Assembly (NCBI GenBank): GCA_951802425.1
Contig: OX637794.1
Location: 2,852,001 to 2,916,000, forward strand
Reading direction: 5' to 3'
DNA: 64,000 bases
DNA from: Clavaria fumosa
Lineage: Eukaryota; Basidiomycota; Agaricomycetes; Agaricales; Clavariaceae
The first letter of the stretch is position 1. Each line of letters begins with the position of its first letter. Positions 10,914 through 24,383 of this stretch are shown piece by piece. A model generated the notes under the pieces. The model was not told the origin of the DNA and searched no databases. It saw only the letters and a list, made by a program, of their open reading frames with translations. Both the position numbers and the translations under genes were made by a program.

Positions 10914-11812
10914 TAGTGCTGTGCATAGGGATGCCACAGTCCGGTTCAGGCCAAATTCTGAACCTTAAACCTGAGTTCGGTCCAAGTCTGGTTCATTGGA
11001 CCGGACTTTTACTAAATAAGGTAATGGTTCGCCCAAATTTGGGCTTCTGAACCGAAATTTTGGTTCAGTTCACCCACTTGGCTGAACCTGAACCTCATTT
11101 TCAGTTCGGTCCAGTCCAGTTCAGGTTCAAACCAAAGTTCAGAACTGAACCGTGGCATCCCTAGCTGTGCAAGGCCCGGCTTGAAGCCCCGAGGCCCCGG
11201 CTGCCAAGCCCTGGGAGCCCGAGCTGAGCCGGGCCATTGATGCAGGCTTGTGGGGCTCAAGGGCCTGGCTCAAGCTACAAAAAGCCTGAGCCGAGCTGTC
11301 AAGCCCCAGCTTGAAATGATGACACATCAGTCCAGTGAACATGCATTCTCTTCTGCGGGAATCACCATCAGCAAGCGCCAAAACTGTCTCAAACCAGACA
11401 TTGTTGAGGCTTTACAATTCCTCAAGTGTATCTATCACTGTGACCTCTTATTCTGTGAAGAACTTAGTACCGAGCTTGAGGCAGAACTAGGTGAGTATGA
11501 ACACTTGCAGAGTGCTGTTGAGGGTGACACAAGGAAGGTGGGCTGGGAATCCTGGGATGCATTGGTTGCTAACCTTGCTAATGTCAATGATGAAGGCTTT
11601 GTGGATCATGACAGTGATGATGTATATGTACAAAATGTGTAGATACTTAGTTTACAAATTTCTCCTGAAAGCTGGTGCCTGAGCCTGAGCCGAGCCCAGG
11701 CCGGCCCCAAGCCTTCTACAATGGCTTGGCTCACCAAAACTGTAAGCCTGAGCTGGGTCAAGCCGAGCCCGAGCCAGGGCATTTGAGCCGGGCCGGGCCC
11801 TGCACAGCACTA
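10914..11812 (+). mobile_element. Internally deleted hAT element with 8-bp target duplication
   Basis: Terminal inverted repeats TAGTGCTGTGCA and, past the nested MITE, AGGCCCGGC on the left; GGCCGGGCCCTGCACAGCACTA on the right. The 8-bp duplication ATGATGAG lies at 10906-10913 and 11813-11820, an exact match. Subterminal regions are packed with GAGCC, AGCCCGAG and GGCTTG motifs. Inside, 11315-11470 encodes HQSSEHAFSSAGITISK followed by EALQFLKCIYH, the last part of a hAT dimerisation domain. The rest of the transposase is missing. Confidence 0.88.
10926..11163. mobile_element. 238-bp hAT-type MITE nested in the previous element
   Basis: Ends are TAGGGATGCCAC and GTGGCATCCCTA. The flanking 8-bp repeat GCTGTGCA at 10918-10925 and 11164-11171 is exact and includes the host element's own terminal repeat. 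The interior is made of GGTTCAG and GAACC motifs in both orientations, the same subterminal motif as the large hAT at 33134, which suggests a related transposase moved it. Non-coding. Confidence 0.92.
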
Positions 11813-12112
11813 ATGATGAGGCTGATGAGCAAATCATTGTTGATGAGCCTGTGAAAGCAGAAAAGGTTTGTGGTCAGTTATATGGAAAGTATCAATTTTT
11901 TTGATTTTTCCATCATTCAAGACATTTGACAACATGTTTGACAACATCCCTGCCAGTGCACATGCCACTCCAAAGCAATCAGAGCTTGGGAGCAAGATCA
12001 ATCAGTATCTTGCCATGGGTGTTGAGCTGTGTTATTGGGGTGGCATGAGAGGTGCACTTCATTTCCCAACCTTTTGAGGATGGCACTCAGCTATCTCAGT
12101 ATTCCAGGTGAG

Positions 12113-12650
12113 TTTCTACTGCACCCATTCTTTTCTCAGTGACATCTGTTGATATTGAGCACATTTTCAGTCATGGCCCCCCCCTGGCTCTCTGCAGAAT
12201 CAACTTGTGCACTCCTCTGTGTCAGTTCCTGGAGCTGATTGGTGTTGGTGAAGAACAGTTGTGCTATGGGGTGCTTTCCTAAACAGTCCTAACAGGTGGT
12301 GCTTCTGTGTTTTTGTTTGTTCCCAAGAAGCAGTGGTGTAAGAACTGGATGTTAAGCTTTGAGCTTCTTTCTCTCTGACTGTGAAGCTCATCTCCAGATC
12401 TGTCTTCCTCTGTACCTCTACACCCTTTGAATGTCATCCCTGGCTGTGTAGCTCAAGTTTAGGAATCCCTTCTGTTTTGTCACAGCCCCCCTGCTGTGCT
12501 CATAATCTGGTCAAAATTATGGATGGCAATTCAGGGAAAGATGGAGGTGGAATTCATCACTAAACCGGTTGGGGCAGTCCAGAAGGTTAAAGGAGACCCC
12601 CAAAAGTATGACATACATTTGTGATGCAGGCAAAGTCTGTCTCACATGTT
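12113..12650. other. Intergenic, no gene recognised
   Basis: CpG-poor sequence with short open frames lacking recognisable motifs. Probably older transposon debris between the hAT nest and the next LTR-like repeat. Confidence 0.5.
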
Positions 12651-13505
12651 GTCACAGTCCTATCCAGTCACCTAATCACCTCCGAAACACCTCCGAAACA
12701 CCTCCGAAACACCTCCGAAGCACCTCCGAAGCATCTCCGGCATCTCCAACACAGTTCCGCCCGAACTCCACTCCGCTCCATCTCCGCTCTGGCTCCAACT
12801 CCGAAGCTCCGGTCCAGACTTTCGTCGGACTTCGATATCGGTCCTTTGGACTGAATGGACTTTGTTTCTAGCATGTTCCTTGGTGCTAGTCCATGGTTAG
12901 TAACCATTGGGACGATGCCCACTACCCATGGGAACTTATTCTTTGCCTTACATGTATCATCTATGCCTTTCTCACTCCTCAGGTGAAATTATTGTAGATA
13001 TTTGATATATTCATGTTTCACAGTCTGCCCTATGCCCTACCCTAGTAGCATATAAGCCCCCATGTATCTCCATGATCCTCAGTTCGAATATTAACGTTAT
13101 TTCTGGTCCTTGTCACTTGGTCTGTGCATTAAGGGACTTTGTCCTCACTGTTCTCGACAGTCCCGACGAGTTCCGCAAAACTCCGGCGGACTCCGACGGA
13201 CTCCGGGCAATTTCCCTTCAGACTTCATCCTTCCTTGTCCTGGAAAGCAAAGTACCAGCAAGGTTAAATTGGGACACGTATACACATGGTGGCACAACCC
13301 ATAAGTTGAGGCCATAGTCCCAACACCTTTGACCTCCTTCTAGTCCTTCTAGCTTTTGTGTAGAGGAGAAGTCCTCACGCAACTCCGATCCAGACTCCGA
13401 CTGGACTCCGCTCTGCTCTGGCTTCGCCTTTGCCACCCTCCTTTTTGGTCTCCTCTACACTACCCCTCCTACTCCTGCTTTGAAGCAAAGAATCAGATCT
13501 TAACA
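12651..13505 (+). repeat. LTR-like dispersed repeat with CTCCGA minisatellite
   Basis: Begins TGTTGTCACAGTCC and is collinear with 55377-56100. Shared landmarks include TTCGAATATTAAC (near 13083), GGGACACGTATACACATGG (near 13271) and GACTCCG near 13394. The second copy reads CTCTGA where this one reads CTCCGA, as expected from loss of methylated CpG. An 11-bp tandem repeat (ACACCTCCGAA, five to six units) lies at 12677-12740. The start fits an LTR of a third retroelement family; the end is uncertain and no internal coding region is attached. Confidence 0.5.
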
Positions 13506-13580
13506 CATGTGGCACAACAAAATTTTCGCTACAGCACTGTCCACTAGAAATTGGAGATGTTGAACAACTACTATTGTTAA

Positions 13581-15161
13581 CTAAGCACAGGAGCAGAACC
13601 TCCCAACAACATCTAACAAAGGAATCCAATGAACTCTGGCATCAAAGATGCTTGCATGATCCAAGTCTGGGTGATACAGTACCTCTAACTGGTCTCTCAC
13701 CCAGTGTGCCTGGGGTGCTGACTCCCCAGTGAGATATTTCCACACATCCTGTGTAGGCACGACCTGATCTGCACCACTCAGAGACACGGCAAGTTCTTTC
13801 CCTTCCATATCCTCCTTCCACAAAATGTTTTCAACCCAGAAGAAATGGCGCGACAAAGCACGGGATACATCCGGGTCTCGGCTGGCAAAGTACCATAGCT
13901 GCCACTCGTTTGCGGTGCGGGGTTGCCGGTAGACAAAGTTGAACGCGACGTTAGGGAGGTGCAGTAGGAATGGTATCGGATCCACTAACAGCGTCGCGGC
14001 AATCCTCGGGGCAAGCTCTGCAGATCGGAGAGCGTGCGCCGCCACGATCGTGCCGTACGAGTGTGCAACTACTACAACACGGCGCAGCCCGAGCGAATCG
14101 AGGATGTGTTCCAGTGCCTTACATGTTGCTTGTCGCCCTTCCGGAGGATCAAGGGTGATGCGCATGCTAATAGGCAGAAATTCGATTGCAACTATGCCAA
14201 TATCTGGATCCCGCGCCACAATGTCCTTGATGAAAGAGGTATAGGTCCACAATCCAATCTGTCTCGAAATATGTGAGAAAGGGGCAGGGAAACGAAATAT
14301 GTCAGCTCACACCAATTCCGTGTAGAAATAGTATGGGCAAAGCCTCCCGAGATCGGTGGGGCCGATGCCAGTAAGGGAATTGAGGACAGACAGAGGGTTT
14401 GGAAAAAATAGTTAAAGGGCGAGGTGGGAAGACACGGAAGCAGCTGCCAGTAGGAGTGTGGTGACGGAACCCAGAAAACGCGAAGGATAGATAAGTCAAT
14501 GTATCCACGCAGGCTACCACCTTGTAAGAGAGTCACTAATGCTAAGGCGTGAAAATTGGGAAACTAACCATGTACCACAAGAGCGGCCGATGCAGCATCA
14601 CGACTGGGTCGAGCGTAACCCTCATGCTCTTGACTTGTGCATCGTGACCCGGCTCCAGTGACCTCTCCGCCGTCAGCTCCGTGTGAGTTATATATGCCTC
14701 GATCTCTTCCTCCCATTCCGCTTGTATGTTCTCCAACTTGGTCGAGAAAAACGCCCACGAAAACCACTCCTTCACATTGAGCTTCCTAGCTTTTGCCGAC
14801 AAGAACCAAGCACTAAGAAAGTCAAAGCTTGCCATGTTCTTTAAACAACGGTCAAAGAGAGCGGCGCGCTGGGCACGGTCCAAGAGCGGAGGATGAGTTG
14901 CGGCCTGAATCAAATTAATGACCCGATGAACCAATCACTGCTTGAAGCGCTTACCTTCTGCAAAACAAAATACCTGGGTACATAGACGAAGATCAGGAAT
15001 AATGCTTCGAGTGTCATATATGTTCCCAGCCACGGGGAAACGAGGAATTTGCCCCAGACTAAGCTCAGTGCGAGATAGACGAGACTGGCTGGCGCAATGA
15101 GTCGTAACAACGCAATGCTAGAGACGATCAGCACATATTCGTACCAAGACTTTCCAATCAT
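13581..15161 (-). CDS. Membrane-anchored alpha/beta hydrolase
   Basis: Four exons by eye: 15161-14955, 14904-14569, 14520-14311 and 14258-13581, all in phase 0, giving about 476 residues. The N-terminus has one to two hydrophobic segments (VLIVSSIALLRLIAPASLVY, then EALFLIFVYV), so the enzyme is probably membrane-bound. The C-terminal half is an alpha/beta-hydrolase fold: oxyanion-side motif LPILFLHGIGIG, nucleophile elbow VVVAHSYGTIVAA (Ser), a likely acid in SGADQVVPTQDVW (Asp) and HPDLDHASIF (His). All three catalytic residues are present. The substrate is unknown; fungal relatives are usually annotated as lipase- or esterase-like. The GTG-initiated extension to 15239 is rejected in favour of ATG at 15161. 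The second intron is the least certain (AAG acceptor, 48 nt). It borders the repeat zone. Confidence 0.85.
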
Positions 15162-15409
15162 CGCCGTTCGAGAGAGGCGACGTGCATCACTCAGAGATTC
15201 AGGATGCCATACTACCCACGACTGCGCCGTGACGCCCACGTGGGCGTATCACAAAGACGCAGCCAGCGACACCGTGTGAAGATGGGCTACACAATCATCA
15301 TATCACATTCTAGGAGACAGGTACATTCTAGGAGTACAGGTACATTCTACATTGCGCAGCACAAGTTGATTCACATGCTCCCCTTGTCTTGCACGAAGCT
15401 CTCCTTGAC

Positions 15410-17532
15410 CTATGGATGCATGCCATCAGTCCCTAATGGTTCATCGCCAACAATAACACAAGGCATTATGGAGCGCACCTTGACAAAAAATGCCTCGTCA
15501 CCGAGTATCCGCATCCCGACCGCAGCTATGGCCTTGGACACGTTCAGGCAGGCACGGTGCGCAGCAAGGGTGCGGGCGGATTTGGCAAACTGACGCGTGT
15601 GATTGCCTCCGTTCGGTTCTGTTGGTATCGCTGACGAAATAATCGGATCGTGTAGGTCATGACAGCGCGAGGCTAGTTTGCGTACCAAACCCAGGGTGCA
15701 GAGACGGAAGCGCTGCATGTTGATGGTAGAGTTAACATAGTCGCAGATCAGTCAAAGGTGGAAAGGAGAGTACTAAAGTGGTGCCTACCGTACGTGACAT
15801 TTCCCTATGATGTCGTCAGTGAGACAATTACGGGACAGTAAGGCGGTATGACACACAAAATCAGTCGATGCGCCGTCGATACCCCATTTGTAGTCTACGT
15901 CTCCATATCGACTTTTCACAATAGTCACCAGCTCGTCTCCTGTGCAAATCACGTGGGGTCAATTGACGATTGGAAGAAGCCGAGTGGATATACCAACCAA
16001 GCACCTTGTTCTGCCGCAGATCAGTGACAGCTCTTACGAGGTCAATTTTGCTAGTGCAGGCAGTTGCAAGGGCAGCCGCTCTAAAGGAGGAACTGAAGTT
16101 TGACAAAATTGGGATTATAGCTCTGCGGGGAGACGCACTCAAAACATGCTTTGACCCGTTTCACGGTATCTTGAGCCTCTGCCCATGTAGGTGCGCGAAC
16201 ATACCACCTGCATGACTGTCTCGTGAAACGGAAGAAACAGTTCTAAGTGCAATAAATGACGTACGTCATTTGTGCATGGTCGGGAATGACTGCAAAACAA
16301 AGTCTTCTATTACCGGTTCAAGAAGCAAATCCAGAACTAGCGTACCGCCTGGACTCCACTCCTTCCCCTTAGCAGGGCCTTGGATGACGCCGTGCACACG
16401 ATACTTGGGATTGAGTTGCTGACGGAGTGCTGATATGTTATTGTATGCCAGGACCGCAGCGTCTTGCGCATTTCTACCCTCCCATGGGGAGAGGCCTGCA
16501 TGAGCGCTGCATATGCAACATGTCAGATGAGATCGGGCTTGGTTTTCGAGGAACAAGTCGGCATGCAGGAATGGGGGGATCGCGAAGGAGAATAGGCAGC
16601 TTACGTATGACCAAAATACTCAACGTGAATCTCCTGGAGCGCGAGTGAACTGCTAAGGCTGACAAAGTTTTGTGGACCGGGCGCAGGATGACACCTGACA
16701 TGGGTGGTGATGTTGAGGCCATCGGACAATACGATAATTGACGAACATCAAACACACGTCCATATTCTTGTAAGCGCCTGAATCAAGGAGTAAGACTTTT
16801 CCAGCTCCTCCTTCCTCACCTGTCAATGGGTCGTCGGCCTGAGTGAATACAACAATCCCCAAAACGTATTTTACCAGGGGTTCCGAGCAGTTCGATCTTC
16901 CCTTTCACTTCGCATTTTTCCATCACGGCTTTCACGGCGCAGGCAACGGCTACGCCGGCTATTGCAATGAGATTGTGTCCGCAAGCGTGGCCTATGCCGG
17001 GTAACGCGTCCATTTCAGAGTTAATACCCAGTGTCCGAATCCCCTTAATTTCGGTGGAAAGTGCGGCGGACGGAGGGTACACAAAGGTCGCGAGCCAAGC
17101 AGTGGGAAGCAGGTGGTGTGGGGTCACTTGAAAACCATGCTTGGACATGAAAGTCGTAAGAACATCGTGGGCGTGGCTGTATATTCAATGCTGATGTGTG
17201 AAATATCATGGTGAATGATTGCAACTCACTGTTCTTCGAACCTAAGCTCCGGATTGTCTTATTACAAGACGAGAGGTATAGACTCGTGTATTACGCTTAA
17301 TGACGAGAGACCCACCATGTATGCTCAGGCTAAGCGCACGCAATTCATCACTCATTGAGTCAATCGTGGCCTTTGAGAATCTCGTCGGCATAGTTTCATT
17401 GCGACATAACAGGAGATGTACCTCAATGACCTCTAGAAATTCTGGTCGGAAGACATGCGTTCCGGGCGAAGACGGCAGTATAGAAGGGTAAGTCTCGTTC
17501 TCGGCGTACCGCCACACTTCATTCGCGTCCAT
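15410..17532 (-). CDS. M20-family metallopeptidase/amidohydrolase (PM20D2-like)
   Basis: About fourteen short exons joined by consensus introns of roughly 50-60 nt restore an uninterrupted protein of roughly 420 residues. The order is LRALSLSIH, then [23 protein letters not shown], the metal-binding stretch [40 protein letters not shown], and the dimerisation-domain start [16 protein letters not shown]. It continues through [44 protein letters not shown] and GGNHTRQFA. These are the landmarks of the M20 group that contains PM20D2 and AbgB-like aminoacyl-dipeptide hydrolases, which use two metal ions. The acidic-box and histidine ligands are all present. Start is ATG 17532; an upstream open stretch begins only with TTG. 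It shares a 471-bp divergent promoter region with the tRNA-editing gene. The physiological substrate cannot be read from sequence. Confidence 0.87.
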
Positions 17533-18003
17533 CGAAAGCTGGTTGCTCGTCGCAGACTGTTGACGGACTTCAAAGTCCTTTCGCCGTATTTGTTCTTGTT
17601 GTATACTAGGAAGGGCTGACTACCGTCAGCAGAACCCTTGCTTGAATCAGCCAAATTTTGTACAAACCAATAAATACTGTATCTGTGAGAAAACGAAATA
17701 CCAATTTAATACATGAAACTGTAAACTTTATTTATCAATATTTGTTCTGTCGGACAGGGGTAGTTGAATTAAGGCCTGTACATCATGGCTAAATTTAGAA
17801 ACTGGGGTACTTGGTGATGGAGTCTGATTTTACGATGACTTGTAACTGTGTAGCTTCGAGCAAAGTCACGGTCAACAAGAGTGGACAGGAAAAAAAAAAA
17901 TCCAGCCTCTGGTTCTACTCTCATTTCTCATCGTCCATTTGCAGCTTGGCTTTGTTCTTTTAGACATAGACTACCATCGAGTTCACCGCTCTTCGTCCGC
18001 ACT
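17533..18003. promoter_or_regulatory. Divergent promoter region between the M20 and tRNA-editing genes
   Basis: 471 bases separate the two outward-facing start codons. It contains AT-rich stretches (17640-17760) and an A run near 17890. No specific factor site is claimed. Confidence 0.5.
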
Positions 18004-18896
18004 ATGGTGAGTGAGTTTATGTTGTGAAATTTCATATCGCGATCTTTCTCAAGTGTTCACTCATCTTTGGATTTATGCAGACATCCTCACCGACCGTTGC
18101 CGTTTATCAACGAGACGAAAAAGCACGAGAGTACGACACCAAGGTCGTTAGTGTGCAACCCGCCATCTCCCTCAACGAACTCGACCGTGCTCTATTCAGA
18201 CAAGCAGCGGAGGATGACCATGTCGTTGTGACCGCAGAAACCATATTTTACGCCCAAGGGGGTGGCCAGCCGGCCGACTCAGGCGTTATGCGGGGCCAGA
18301 GCGGTGCATCGTTTGAGGTGTCCAGCGTACGAAACGCTTCCGGCGGTCGAATCCTTCATCTCGGCAAATTCACCGCCGCCGCTGCACCCGATGGAGAGTC
18401 TGGAACTAGCGTTTTCAGCGAAGGCGAAAACGTGCACCAGGTCATTGATGGCGTCAAGCGCGAATTGAATTCCCGCATTCACACCGGCGGACACATCGTC
18501 GGCCTCGCCGTTCGTCGTCTATCCGACTCTATTCCAGGCATTACGGAGCTCAAGGCTCAGCATTATCCTGACTCTGCCTTCGTCGAGTTCCAAGGGCTCA
18601 TAGATGGGAAACACAAGGCTGCGATCGAGGCCCAAGCCAACGAGTTCGTACGTCAGGCCCTTCCCGTCAAAGTATACTGGTGGAAGGTGGACGAACTGAA
18701 GGAAAAATGCGCCGTCGTTCCCACCAACGTGGTCATACCCGAAGGTGAATTCGTGCGGGCGGTCGACATTGAGGGTGCCGGCGCATACCCCTGCGGCGGT
18801 ACACACGTTCCTGACACGAGCCATGTGGGCAAAATTCAGATAAGGAGGATCAGTCGGCAGAAGGGTATTTCCAAAGTCTCATACGAAGTAGCCTAA
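18004..18896 (+). CDS. AlaX-type alanyl-tRNA editing protein
   Basis: Free-standing editing domain related to that of alanyl-tRNA synthetase (AlaX, human AARSD1 type). It hydrolyses mischarged tRNA, classically Ser-tRNA(Ala), in the cytosol. Visible motifs: IFYAQGGGQPADSG, the zinc/active-site HTGGH (residues ~160), and CGGTHVPDTSHVG near the C-terminus, so the HxxxH and CxxxH ligands are intact. Two starts are possible. ATG 18004-18006 is followed immediately by a GTGAGT intron ending TTTATGCAG at 18080, which makes the first coding exon a single codon and gives 272 residues. Alternatively ATG 18075, inside that intron, reads unspliced into the same frame (MQTSSP). The splice consensus favours the first. 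The length is typical of AlaX-S/M proteins. Confidence 0.9.
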
Positions 18897-19564
18897 GCTA
18901 TGGCAAGCTTTTCCCCATTCTAGATGTGCACTCTTCAGTTCCTTCCACCTCTTCTCCGAGGCTATGTCTCTGTAAATGATGTTCAGTGAGAATTTCCAGT
19001 GTCTTGGAAAACAACTGCTCTCTCCACCGTGACTTAAGCTCCAGCTTGAGAACTTGATTGGAACGTCCGAATTTGGATATCAGCGTGTGTCAGTGGTTGT
19101 AAATCAAATCAAATTGCTCCATTCAATTCGACAAAACTTGACTGTGCAATGACCCTCGGCTTGTTCGAATGGAAGAGTGCTGCTATACACTATGTACGGT
19201 GCAACGATCTCGCCAATGCAATTGCAGGGAAGGGGCTCGGAGATTCGGGGTATATGTATTCACGAGGTTGTGGAACCTCTCAGCGTCCGAAATTTGGCTC
19301 TGGTGTCGAGTGGAGGCTCTCTCACGGTGCGAGTCAACTTGAAGAGGACGACACATTACAGCTTTGATTCATAAAATGCACTTTTGCGGGTGCCCGAATG
19401 GGTCTGCACGTTCTATGTATGTCTCTGTGCTTCAGTAAGCTACAGCGCCCAAAATCTGATCTTCGGCGCTGCACAAGGCACTTAAGGCTAGTTCTTCAGG
19501 CCAATGACTTGCCAGTCTCCCCAAAGTGCTTCACCCCGGAGGCTAGTTGCACCAGTATCTCATC
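18897..19564. other. Intergenic region, no gene seen
   Basis: Contains the 3' region of the tRNA-editing gene and the promoter of the dioxygenase gene. Short open frames at 19149-19374 have no recognisable motif. Confidence 0.5.
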
Positions 19565-20939
19565 ATGAAGTGCCAACTATTGTTGGCGCGTCGTGCGCTA
19601 TCGAAACCAGTCACGTTCGCCCGCCTGCCCAACTCTCTCTGCTCTCGCTACGCAATCAGTACACTCAATAGTTCGAGTCCGCAGACGAAGCTGGGGCAGC
19701 AGAGCCTTGCCACCCATCTGGACACGGTACCGTTGATTAACCCCCACGCGATCAGCACACTCAATGGCTCGAGTCCGCAGACGAAGCTGGCACAGCAGAG
19801 CCTCGCTACCCATCTGGACATGGTACCGTTGGATAATCCGAAACCGCCTTCCTTGCACTCCAACTGGCTGTCCATTGAAGACCAGCCGCTCAAAAAATCC
19901 TCTCTGATGTCTCTGTTCAACAATTGCATAGCCAGCATACGTTACAAGAATTTCTTGTCCAGTGAGGAGTACCAGCGTCTCGTCGACGTAGTGGCCACCC
20001 ATAAAATGGTAAGCCCGTTTCCGGCTTTGCGATGAATGCGCCGACGTGCACCGGCCCTCAGGGCTCCTACAATGAAGATGTGTACCCGCCAATCGGGGCC
20101 ATCGGCATATCGCACTTTGATCATCAGAAAGGTGGGGCGTGTTCTCGCCCACCTCCCTTCTCATTCTGGTCACAACCACTCGCGACTGATGTATATTATG
20201 AACGACTCAAGACAAGGAGAAGTACTTTAAGCTTGTAGCAGGTGCACGCTCGCTGCAGACCCGCTTCGTGAAGGAGACCGGGATTGACGTCCTGTCCCGT
20301 GTCGCCAAGCTACTCGCGGAGGTCTCTGGGCTCCCGGTACGCATTGCGATGGAGGGCGGTAGAGAATATTTCGCAGGCCTACTGCGCATGATCAACTCCA
20401 CTGCGTTGCTCCACGCGGACTTCGCTCCATATGTAAGACCCCCCCCCCTCGTGTTTCCTTTCAGACCTCTACTTTGGATAATGAGACTGAACCATGAACA
20501 CCAAGGACGGCCCCGAATGGGAAATTGGTCGCGTCTCAAGCCAACTCTCATGGAACATCCTACTGAAAGGAGTTGACGGCGGCGAGTCGATTGTCTACGA
20601 CAGGTTCTGGAGGGGTGACCTGGACAGGGACTTTAAGAAATCGTTTCCTAGCTACGGATACTCGCCGCGCACCGTCGAGAATCGCGCGTTTAAAGTCATC
20701 CAGCCTTCGCCTGGCGATCTCACCTTCTTCAATTCACGGTGTGTACACGGTCACCCTCATAAATTGGCCGCATGACTGATAAACCATTCCTCAAATTTAT
20801 CTTCCACTTACCACTCAGTAATTTCCACGAAGTCAAACAAATTGACCGCCCACAGCAGGAGAGCAGGTTTACCATGAGCTCATTCGTGGGATATCTGGAG
20901 GAAAGTGTGGACGGGCCCGCCATCATTCTGTGGTCCTGA
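19565..20939 (+). CDS. 2-oxoglutarate/Fe(II) dioxygenase, prolyl-hydroxylase-like
   Basis: Five exons (19565-20008, 20062-20131, 20212-20432, 20506-20738, 20819-20939) join in frame into 362 residues ending in TGA. The catalytic double-stranded beta-helix carries HADFAPY (iron ligands His and Asp, exon 3), FFNSRNFHEVKQI (distal His across the last splice) and RFTMSSFVGY, whose Arg probably binds 2-oxoglutarate. The enzyme would couple 2-oxoglutarate decarboxylation to hydroxylation of an unknown substrate. Residues 1-30 are rich in Arg, Leu and Ser without acidic residues, compatible with a mitochondrial presequence (inference). Residues ~30-93 are two tandem copies of a 32-residue unit (AISTLNSSSPQTKL and AISTLNGSSPQTKL) from a 96-bp duplication. 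It is convergent with the adenylosuccinate synthase gene. Confidence 0.85.
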
Positions 20940-21536
20940 GGCTTGGTGCTATGTGATCCTCGTGCTTGTTGTTTCCGATTTCATGTCCTTAGACGAAGTT
21001 TCCCGGAAAACTGCTGTCATCTGGACGGAATCGCCGTCAGCTGACATATTCTCTGGCGGACAGGAAAATGTCCTCCAGTTGGTTACGCGGCAGAGCTAAA
21101 TATGCAATGTTCGACAACTAGACTCGCACCCGTGGTCCATCGCGCTTGTTCCTGATAGCGGCACGCAAGCCCCACGGTTTGGTGGCCAACGTCTGAGTCT
21201 GAGGTTCCGGTATGTATCTTGGCTCCCGACAGTGCATAGCACGTGTGGGACTTCAATTACCTGGCTGGGGATGTAAAGCATACGATTGGAAGGTGTCGCT
21301 GTATTTAGCACACTATCCTTTCTCCTTAGCGGCCGTCAACATCACGGGTTCATACAGCCTTGTATGCGCCGCACACAGTGACTCGGTATTCAAAGCAGAA
21401 GCGCTGCTGAAATTCTTATCATTTTTGCCTCGACGTTTGCAGTAGTTCTAGACACATGAGCCAGTAGCTGATAATCATTAAGGCACGATACGGAAGAAAA
21501 AGAGAAGGATTCGAGCACCGGGCATACACTAAAACT
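20940..21536. other. Convergent intergenic region, no gene seen
   Basis: Lies between the stop codons of the dioxygenase (+) and adenylosuccinate synthase (-). Must contain both terminator/polyadenylation regions. No conserved open frame. Confidence 0.5.

Positions 21537-24383
<2,847 letters not shown>

Larger units (their letters stand above)
10862..12112 (+). pseudogene. hAT transposase remnant (outer level of nest)
   Basis: Plus-strand coding remnants: acidic DEADEQIIVDEP right after the inner insertion at 11813, INQYLAMG near 11998, and HFPTF followed one frame over by LRMALSYLSIPG near 12060-12110. The W-x-FP-L-RMA-x-YLSIP pattern is the C-terminal dimerisation region of hAT transposases. 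It is frameshifted, lacks the rest of the protein, and is split by the 899-bp hAT at 10914-11812. Its left limit is uncertain. Confidence 0.6.

Noticed and set aside
12677..12740. CTCCGAA tandem repeats as a CRISPR-like array
   Set aside because: Eleven-base head-to-tail units without unique spacers in a eukaryotic genome; an ordinary minisatellite.
15861..17650. M20 gene as a pseudogene because no single frame is long
   Set aside because: Joining at consensus GT-AG introns restores every family motif in order without a stop, so it is an intron-rich intact gene.
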